Assembly: GCA_900553935.1 (NCBI GenBank)
Contig: USFK01000028.1
Span: 1-12,144 of the forward strand
DNA: 12,144 nt
Direction of reading: 5' to 3'
Source: an uncultured Collinsella sp.
Lineage (GTDB): Bacteria; Actinomycetota; Coriobacteriia; Coriobacteriales; Coriobacteriaceae
Part shown: positions 7,542-12,144 of the stretch, one piece after another
Layout of the letters: each line of letters starts with the position of its first letter
Position numbering within the stretch: the stretch's first letter is position 1
Position numbers and translations under genes: made by a program
Notes under the pieces: generated by a model
Told to the model about the DNA's origin: nothing
Seen by the model: the letters and a program-made list of their open reading frames with translations, nothing else
The model's database searches: none

Positions 7542-7550
7542 TGCTAATAT
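7542..7550 (+). promoter_or_regulatory. Extended -10 promoter for the HsdM/HsdS-like gene
   Basis: TGCTAATAT matches the extended -10 pattern TGnTAtaAT, 30 bases before the ATG at 7581. A -35 is poor (TTAGAA at 7521-7526, 18-base spacer), which is usual for extended -10 promoters. AAAGGG at 7569-7574, within the predicted transcript, serves as ribosome-binding site about eight bases... before the start (counted to the ATG at 7581, six bases). Confidence 0.5.
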
Positions 7551-7580
7551 ATAACCCACTGAGAAGAAAGGGCTCTATAC

Positions 7581-9020
7581 ATGCGTGAAACTACATCATC
7601 ATTGCCACGCCTCACCGCCGCCGCCCTCTCGCGCGCGCTTAACCTGGAACAAGGCAGTCGCCTGCTCACTGTCCGTCTGCCTGGCGCTGTGGATGCCGAA
7701 GATCTCGCTAAGTGCTTTACCCTAAACGGTAACGGCGTGCCCGATATTTGTGAGCTTGAACCCGGAAAGCAGAATGCAAGCGATGATGATGCAGCGCCGG
7801 TGTTTGTCGATGCATCAAACTACTACCGCGCAAATAAGCACGATATCGAAAAAGACAGTGCCGCGCTCATCGATTATTTGGAGCCTGGCTACCTTGATTT
7901 TTGCGACTGGGGTCCTTTTATTTGGTGCCTGTATGCTCTCGCCCTTTCGGGCCGCACTCGAGCAGCCGTGGTACTTCCCGCCGATTTACTTGATAAAGCT
8001 GAACAAGCACGCACGATTTTGATACGCGAAGGGCTCATCGAGAGCGTCGTTTATTTGCCACTTTCCGAGCCCAGGCCCTACATGACAAGCGCGCTCCTCA
8101 TACTGTCTTCAGGAAATCGCAGCGTTGCATTTCGCAGCGCAATTGAGCCCGGACCGCGTTTTCAATATGTGACTAAAACATCGTATTACTCTGATATCAC
8201 CTTTTCTATCTCTCCTGACTGGGCCCGCATTGATACCAATACGCCAAGATCGACGCCAATCGAAACGTCCACTTTTGCCACGCGCGAGCTGCTCCAACAC
8301 CACGCCGCTCTCTCAAAAGGCAAAATCAGCCTCATCGCCATCACCCGAAACTACAGCGCCACACTCGGTGACTCTTTTACGCGAGTCGCGCCATTCATGC
8401 CCCGCGAGAGCACGACATCGAACGACATTGACGCAGTCGAGGTGCGCCGAATCTCATCTCAAGATTTTCAGGACGGCAATCTTCTGCCCGTAGATGCTTC
8501 AGATAATCAAAATAGCTCGGATTCTAAATTCGTAAAGGTGGACCCCAGCGTTCTCGATCGTTATGAGCTCCGCGCTGGAGATATCGTCATGCCGCGCATG
8601 CTGGGTCGCTACGGCGCGTCCAACCTGCTCGTCGTCAGCTCCGATGACGCTAAGCAGCATCTGGTTGCTTCGCATAACACCACCGTCATTCGCCCGTCAT
8701 TCCAAACGATGACCGAAGATGAGCGCGTAGTGTTTTCGGAGATAATTGTTGGATACCTTACCGAAGGCCACGGGGCGCAGCTGATTCAAGCATTAACTGA
8801 AGCAGCCAGCATCCGCGCCATCCGTCCTAGCGACCTGTTTGAGATCGAAGTCCCGCCGGCGCTCGACCCGCGCACACGCGAGTATAGCGAATCCATCAAC
8901 CGCTTTGCCGAGGTCGTAAGGACAAAGAAACAAGCCGAGGCCACTGTCGCCCAAGCCCAGCGCGACCTCGAAGGCGCAAAAAAGGCCGTCACCCAGGTGG
9001 TCGACCAGACCTGCGAATAG
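7581..9020 (+). CDS. Degenerate HsdM-like / HsdS-like fusion protein
   Basis: A 479-residue protein in two recognisable parts. Residues ~108-176 resemble the end of an HsdM N6-adenine methylase domain: WCLYALALSGRTRAAVVLPADLL, then LIREGLIESVVYLPL and TSALLILSS. Residues ~285-470 resemble an HsdS target-recognition half: VEVRRISSQDF, KFVKVDPSVLDRYELRAGDI, RYGASNLLVVSS, ASHNTTVIRP, LTEAASIRAIRPSDLFEIEVP, ending in a coiled-coil helix rich in Ala, Gln and Lys. The SAM-binding motif I is not seen, and the catalytic NPPF/Y position appears replaced by CDWGPF, so methylation is unlikely. The role is therefore perhaps sequence-specific DNA binding or a relic of a type I/BREX-like methylase; no HsdR or intact HsdM is nearby. 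The ATG has AAAGGG upstream and a dedicated promoter. It is convergent with abiEii across a hairpin. Confidence 0.75.
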   Translation: MRETTSSLPRLTAAALSRALNLEQGSRLLTVRLPGAVDAEDLAKCFTLNGNGVPDICELEPGKQNASDDDAAPVFVDASNYYRANKHDIEKDSAALIDYLEPGYLDFCDWGPFIWCLYALALSGRTRAAVVLPADLLDKAEQARTILIREGLIESVVYLPLSEPRPYMTSALLILSSGNRSVAFRSAIEPGPRFQYVTKTSYYSDITFSISPDWARIDTNTPRSTPIETSTFATRELLQHHAALSKGKISLIAITRNYSATLGDSFTRVAPFMPRESTTSNDIDAVEVRRISSQDFQDGNLLPVDASDNQNSSDSKFVKVDPSVLDRYELRAGDIVMPRMLGRYGASNLLVVSSDDAKQHLVASHNTTVIRPSFQTMTEDERVVFSEIIVGYLTEGHGAQLIQALTEAASIRAIRPSDLFEIEVPPALDPRTREYSESINRFAEVVRTKKQAEATVAQAQRDLEGAKKAVTQVVDQTCE

Positions 9021-9041
9021 CGCATAGGCAGTAGAAACGTC

Positions 9042-9080
9042 TTAAGCCGGCGACAGGAACTAATTCTGCCGCCGGCTTAA
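9042..9080. terminator. Bidirectional hairpin between convergent genes
   Basis: TTAAGCCGGCG (9042-9052) and CGCCGGCTTAA (9070-9080) form an 11-base-pair perfect stem with a 17-base loop, exactly between the end of the HsdM/HsdS-like gene (9020) and the end of abiEii (9090). Placement and symmetry suit termination in both directions, although U-tracts are weak on either side. Confidence 0.75.
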
Positions 9081-9089
9081 CTATCTAGC

Positions 9090-9980
9090 CTATTCCCATC
9101 CCGTGGTCTGAGGATTCCATTTGCACACATTCGCCGAATGATTAAAGCACGGTGTATACAACCGATTGACGACCTCTTCTGCCCCAGCAATGTTCCCCGC
9201 GAGATCAAGTACCCCCGCCTGCCTCGCCATCTTTACGTACTGTGCAGAACCATTTTGTTTCCACCAGAGAGGCGCCACGAACTCTTCCGGCATTGCCACT
9301 TTGCGGGCAGACGCTTCTTTCTCGACCCTCTCGACAAGCGTAGCCCCATCGACGAAGCAAGTTTTCGCGTACACCAAGATGTCGACTATATCCTTGATTC
9401 GCGATGAAGCACGGCCCTCATGCATCTCTATCATTGCGAGCAATTTATCTGCAAGGGCACTCTCCACTCGGCATACTCGATAGTCGCAGACTGGGAGCCC
9501 CTCGATATTCAGACGATCGATCGGCGCAAGAACCTCAGGCTCAAGTCCCCGCACTTCATCAATTACCAAGTCAATTGAAATTGGCTGTAGCTTCTTGGTT
9601 CCCATAAAGGGGGTGAACCACACCTTCGCGCCGCACCGATACTCATCTTCTTCTTTGATTTGCTCTGCACGATCAAAGACGAACGAAACGAAATCCTCCA
9701 GATCAATCGAAGCAGCCTGCACCAGATCGACAATAGCCTCTTCGAGACTCTCCTCTTGAGCAACCAAGTCAATATCTCTTGTGACACGTGCATCGAGTGT
9801 TCGCGCCAGGACGCTTTGACCGCCCTTGAGCACAAAGCTGCCGTCATCTTCTGAAAAAACGCGACATAGGAAGCGATGAAAGTAGAAACCGACGATTGCC
9901 CGATTAGTATCCATTGGTGATTCTCTTGCGGCATTCCTAACAGCCATCTCCAATGCGGCAGGCGTTTTGTACTTCACCAT
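9090..9980 (-). CDS. abiEii: AbiEii/AbiGii-type nucleotidyltransferase toxin
   Basis: A 296-residue nucleotidyltransferase toxin of the AbiE type IV toxin-antitoxin/abortive infection system. Motifs: FVLKGGQSVLARTL (residues 49-62, the GG-x-S signature), VTRDIDLV with metal-binding D69 and D71, QPISIDLVIDEV around 132-143 (third acidic residue likely D137), and the C-terminal ADKLLAM...RIKDIVDILVYAK block (K179, K196, D197). Relatives transfer nucleotides to tRNA or other targets and stop growth after phage infection (family knowledge). All expected active-site residues are present, so it is probably functional. The ATG at 9978-9980 has GGAGG about five bases upstream. It lies 15 bases downstream of its antitoxin gene, in the usual antitoxin-then-toxin order. 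Confidence 0.9.
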   Translation of the reverse strand: MVKYKTPAALEMAVRNAARESPMDTNRAIVGFYFHRFLCRVFSEDDGSFVLKGGQSVLARTLDARVTRDIDLVAQEESLEEAIVDLVQAASIDLEDFVSFVFDRAEQIKEEDEYRCGAKVWFTPFMGTKKLQPISIDLVIDEVRGLEPEVLAPIDRLNIEGLPVCDYRVCRVESALADKLLAMIEMHEGRASSRIKDIVDILVYAKTCFVDGATLVERVEKEASARKVAMPEEFVAPLWWKQNGSAQYVKMARQAGVLDLAGNIAGAEEVVNRLYTPCFNHSANVCKWNPQTTGWE

Positions 9981-9995
9981 GTCCTCCGTTTCGCA

Positions 9996-10619
9996 TTACC
10001 CGTTCAGTACCATCAGCAAAGGCGCCATCAGCTCGCGTCGTTTGGCGGTTTTAGAGTTCTCCTCTACAAGATCCTTCAGCCGTTGTATATCGAGTCCACG
10101 TCCAAGCGCGTCGTGATAGGCATCGATAATTAATGAGGGATCCTCGCAATCGAGGCAAAGATCGACAAGCGTGCGCTCGGGTTTAGTTACCGGCAGGCCG
10201 TCGAGCCAAACGATGTCCCGCTCAGCAATCTCGCGCTTTACAAAAGAAAGGGATTCGTTTCTTGTATTGATACGCATGGGCGCGGTCATCCTGTAGGGGG
10301 ACAGATAGAAATCGCCCATTTGCTGCAGGTTCGCCGCTGTCGTACCGCTCACGGCGATGCCATCCCACTGACGTTTTCTCTCCCACGCGCAAAGGGAGGG
10401 ATTGGTGAGCTTCCAAAAGGCGTTGAGTTCGTCGGTGTCTCGGCGCTGCGTTCCAGACATCCGGTAGGCGCCGTGGCATATCCGTTCAAGACGCCCTGCG
10501 CGGCATGAGTGCGCCAGCGCATCTCGAGAGATGTCCATGCGAGCCGCCTGGGCTGTGGTGAACACGCCCTCGCTCTCGGAAAGCTCGCTTATCGCCGTTA
10601 TGTTGCTAAAGTACTTCAT
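9996..10619 (-). CDS. abiEi: AbiEi-type antitoxin / transcriptional regulator
   Basis: A 207-residue protein with an N-terminal winged-helix domain typical of AbiEi_4: ISELSESEGVFTTAQAARM, SRDALAHSCRAGRLERICHG and AYRMSG (about residues 8-54). The C-terminal part includes WDGIAVSGTTAANLQQMGD, then WLDGLPVTKPERTLVDLCLD (about 125-150) and an arginine/lysine tail. AbiEi neutralises AbiEii without stable complex formation and represses its own promoter (family knowledge). Two upstream in-frame ATGs at 10670 and 10643 are rejected: none has a clear ribosome-binding site, the domain alignment begins at the ATG at 10619, and a promoter ends six bases before it, making a leaderless transcript likely. 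Followed by the toxin gene after 15 bases. Confidence 0.88.
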   Translation of the reverse strand: MKYFSNITAISELSESEGVFTTAQAARMDISRDALAHSCRAGRLERICHGAYRMSGTQRRDTDELNAFWKLTNPSLCAWERKRQWDGIAVSGTTAANLQQMGDFYLSPYRMTAPMRINTRNESLSFVKREIAERDIVWLDGLPVTKPERTLVDLCLDCEDPSLIIDAYHDALGRGLDIQRLKDLVEENSKTAKRRELMAPLLMVLNG

Positions 10620-10625
10620 GCTGCA

Positions 10626-10653
10626 ATTGTAGGATATTTTCATACTTTTGCAA
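10626..10653 (-). promoter_or_regulatory. Promoter for abiEi-abiEii, predicted leaderless
   Basis: On the minus strand TTGCAA (-35, 10648-10653) and TACAAT (-10, 10626-10631) are separated by 16 bases. The -10 ends only six bases before the abiEi ATG at 10619, so transcription should begin at or within a base of that ATG. No ribosome-binding site is present, consistent with leaderless translation, which is common in Actinobacteria. The -35/-10 region would also be the natural autorepression site for AbiEi. Confidence 0.6.
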
Positions 10654-10738
10654 CGTGATTTTTGATCCATTAGATCCGTTTGCCTTGTTTACCCCATTTC
10701 TGACGCCGTTTTGCACCGGCACCCCATCCCCCGCTATT

Positions 10739-10918
10739 GAGGTCTAATACTTTTCCGCGAAGTGAACGGCTGTTTTTGGACCCCTGAAACATCCGCATTT
10801 TTCGGCGGCAAAATCGTGGGATTTCAGCATTGAAACCGCAGGAAGCGGCACCTCTAAAGTGTCGATGCTTCGGGGGTCCGTTTTCACTCATTCACTTCTC
10901 GGAAAAGTATTAGACCTC
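10739..10918. repeat. 180-bp imperfect palindrome with 28-bp terminal inverted repeats (MITE-like)
   Basis: The left end GAGGTCTAATACTTTTCC (then GcGAAGTGAA) and the right end pair over 28 positions with one mismatch (10758/10899). Complementarity continues inward around one axis (10828.5): GGACCCC at 10778-10784 pairs with GGGGTCC at 10873-10879, ATC..CA at 10791-10797 pairs with the opposite arm, and TTTCA-GCAT-TGAAA (10822-10835) sits exactly on the axis. A block of T-T mismatches (10773-10776 against 10881-10884) interrupts it. GCTAT occurs at 10733-10737 and again at 10919-10923, a possible 5-bp target duplication, although the left copy is separated by one T. It lies between divergent genes, so it is not a simple terminator. 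No protein is encoded. Confidence 0.8.
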
Positions 10919-11039
10919 GCTATCAGCTATCCCAAAGATCAGACCGTCCCTCCTTCACGCCACGCAAAACCGACCTTCCCCTTGCCTGCGCGCCCCGCGT
11001 CACGCGCTTCGCCACCCAAAAACTCATCCAACATTAATC

Positions 11040-11067
11040 TTGGCTCAAGAATCGCTTAATCTATAAC
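11040..11067 (+). promoter_or_regulatory. Candidate promoter for the DUF4342-response regulator genes
   Basis: TTGGCT (11040-11045) and TATAAC (11062-11067) are separated by 16 bases. Transcription would begin near 11075, giving a leader of about 105 bases before the ATG at 11181. It is the best match in the AT-rich patch upstream of the gene. Confidence 0.45.
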
Positions 11068-11180
11068 CTGCACTATAGAGTTCGACCAAGGGCGGGGCGG
11101 CGCAACGCAAACCGCCGAACGCAACGCTCGCGCCCGAGCAAATTGCCCGGCGTCGCGCCCATCGAACGAAAGGACAGGTC

Positions 11181-11723
11181 ATGGACGACCTCGAAAAAGT
11201 TGAAACCATCCGCACCAAGTGCAACGTGAGTTACACCGATGCCAAGGCGGCGCTCGACGCTGCCGACGGCAACGTTTTGGATGCCATCATTTGGCTCGAG
11301 TCGCAGGGCAAGACCCAGACCACGTCGGCGCATGCCGCCACCGAGTCCGCGCCGGTCGATGAGCCCTCTGCCGAGATGGTCGCCGCGCAGGCAGCCTACG
11401 AAAAGTCGAGCGAAAAGACCGACTTCTCCAAGAAGATGGACAGCGTGTGGGAGTACCTCAAAAAGCTCTTCCGCCTGAGTCTGGACACCAAGTTTATCGC
11501 CACGCGCCGCGATGCGATCATCCTCAACATCCCTATCCTGATTCCCATCGTCGCGCTGTTTGCCTGGGGCGCCACGATATGGCTGATGCTGATTGGCCTG
11601 TTCTTTGGCATGCGCTACCGCATCGACAGCGACGGCGACGTGCCCGGCAGCATCAACAACCTTATGGATAGCGCTGCTAACGCCGCGGACGACATCAAGC
11701 AAAATCTCAACGACGACAAGTAA
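11181..11723 (+). CDS. UBA-like/DUF4342 single-pass membrane protein
   Basis: A 180-residue protein in three parts. Residues 1-43 form a UBA-like three-helix fold (LEKVETIRTKCNVSYTDAKA, then GNVLDAIIWLESQG), as in EF-Ts and nascent-polypeptide-binding proteins. Residues ~45-85 are an Ala/Ser/Pro/Glu-rich linker. Residues ~85-150 match DUF4342, with a hydrophobic segment of about 30 residues (IILNIPILIPIVALFAWG and IWLMLIGLFFGMRY) that suggests a membrane anchor or hairpin. The acidic tail is probably cytoplasmic. AAAGGA lies about eight bases before the ATG. The following response-regulator gene starts 18 bases after its stop, so they are likely one operon. The molecular function of DUF4342 proteins is not established; a membrane-linked role near the two-component system is inference. 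Confidence 0.85.
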   Translation: MDDLEKVETIRTKCNVSYTDAKAALDAADGNVLDAIIWLESQGKTQTTSAHAATESAPVDEPSAEMVAAQAAYEKSSEKTDFSKKMDSVWEYLKKLFRLSLDTKFIATRRDAIILNIPILIPIVALFAWGATIWLMLIGLFFGMRYRIDSDGDVPGSINNLMDSAANAADDIKQNLNDDK

Positions 11724-11741
11724 TCGCAGACGGGGGCACGC

Positions 11742-12144
11742 ATGGCACGGATCCTGATCGTAGAGGACGAGGAGAAAATCGCCCGCTTTGTGACACTCGA
11801 GCTGGAGCACGAAGGCTACCAGGTGGAGCACGCCGCTGACGGCCGCACCGCCGTTGACCTGGCGTTGGAGCGCGACTACGATCTGATTCTGCTCGATGTA
11901 CTGTTGCCGCAGCTCAACGGCATGGAGGTGCTGCGGCGCGTACGCAAGCACAAGGGTGTGCCGGTGATTATGGTCACCGCGCGCGATGCCGTGATGGACA
12001 AGGTGGCCGGGCTCGATGCCGGCGCCGACGATTACCTGACCAAGCCATTTGCGATCGAGGAGCTGTTCGCACGGATCCGCGTGGCGCTGAAGCGCTCGGA
12101 GGCCGTGCGGGCGGCTTCGGGCGTTGGCGGCGCCAGCGCCGGGG
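11742..12144 (+). CDS. OmpR/PhoB-family response regulator (3' end beyond window)
   Basis: The frame runs from an ATG at 11742, with a G-rich ribosome-binding site (CGGGGG) upstream, to the window edge without a stop, giving 134 codons. The receiver domain is complete: acidic pocket E8-D9-E10, phosphoacceptor D52 in LILLDVLLP, switch T79 in VIMVTARD, and K101 in YLTKPFAIEELFARI. The FAIEELFARIRVALKR ending and the Ala/Gly linker are typical of OmpR-type regulators, whose winged-helix DNA-binding domain would follow outside the window. A histidine kinase gene is expected just downstream. The target genes cannot be told from here. Co-transcribed with the DUF4342 gene, 18 bases apart. Confidence 0.95.
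   Translation, partial: MARILIVEDEEKIARFVTLELEHEGYQVEHAADGRTAVDLALERDYDLILLDVLLPQLNGMEVLRRVRKHKGVPVIMVTARDAVMDKVAGLDAGADDYLTKPFAIEELFARIRVALKRSEAVRAASGVGGASAG

Larger units (their letters stand above)
7291..7580. other. Divergent intergenic region, AT-rich
   Basis: This 290-base spacer separates the minus-strand 305-residue gene from the plus-strand HsdM/HsdS-like gene. It is clearly AT-richer than the coding DNA around it and contains the dyad at 7336-7350 and the extended -10 at 7542-7550. I see no small ORF with a ribosome-binding site and no RNA gene in it. Confidence 0.6.
10671..11180. other. 510-base divergent intergenic region
   Basis: Between abiEi and the DUF4342 gene. It contains the palindrome (10739-10918), a candidate promoter (11040-11067) and a GC-rich leader. 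The leader has two small hairpins, GGCGG/CCGCC (11096-11116) and GCTCG/CGAGC (11126-11139). Short ORFs here run across the palindrome or lack ribosome-binding sites, so none is called. Confidence 0.6.

Noticed and set aside
10670..10891. Short minus-strand frame through the palindrome (and the plus-strand one at 10859-11059)
   Set aside because: Both lie in the inverted-repeat element or its flank, lack convincing ribosome-binding sites and have no recognisable sequence.
10739..10918. Palindrome as a transcription terminator
   Set aside because: The neighbouring genes point away from it and it is far longer than an intrinsic terminator, with no T-run at the ends.
11073..11951. Minus-strand frame opposite DUF4342 and the response regulator
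   Set aside because: It overlaps two well-supported genes and its translation is rich in repeats of hydrophobic and basic residues typical of a shadow frame.

Overview
The window looks like a chromosomal stretch of a high-GC Gram-positive bacterium, most likely a gut Coriobacteriia member such as Collinsella. This is inferred from overall codon and base use, a UBA/DUF4342 membrane protein in front of an OmpR-type regulator, and a promoter that appears to fire directly onto an ATG. I cannot prove the genus from sequence alone. No rRNA, tRNA, CRISPR array, integrase or transposase was seen.

Layout. (1) Positions 1-2378, plus strand: the 3' part of a LlaJI-like restriction nuclease, overlapping by 14 bases the start of a Shedu (SduA, DUF4263) antiphage nuclease. 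(2) Positions 2384-7290, minus strand, read from right to left: an unrecognised 305-residue protein, a VirD4/TraG-like ATPase without membrane segments, a ClpP-type protease with a complete catalytic triad, an unrecognised cysteine-rich 275-residue protein, and an HNH nuclease gene broken by one in-frame TAG at codon 8. (3) Positions 7581-9020, plus strand: a fusion of a degenerate HsdM-like methylase remnant with an HsdS-like target-recognition region. (4) Positions 9090-10619, minus strand: an AbiEi/AbiEii (type IV toxin-antitoxin) pair, apparently transcribed as a leaderless mRNA. (5) Positions 10739-10918: a 180-bp near-palindrome with 28-bp nearly perfect terminal inverted repeats, resembling a MITE. 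(6) Positions 11181-12144, plus strand: a UBA/DUF4342 membrane protein followed 18 bases later by an OmpR-family response regulator cut by the window edge.

Reading it together: most of 1-10.6 kb is an accessory, defence-type region (LlaJI-like, Shedu, HNH, HsdM/S-like, AbiE), and the signalling pair at the right end looks like conserved chromosome. The part least explained by known systems is the co-directional set of the 305-residue protein, soluble VirD4-like ATPase, ClpP and 275-residue protein. It has a T4SS coupling-type ATPase but no relaxase or T4SS channel genes, and a Clp peptidase but no Clp unfoldase. It may be an undescribed module or the remnant of an integrative element; the sequence does not decide.
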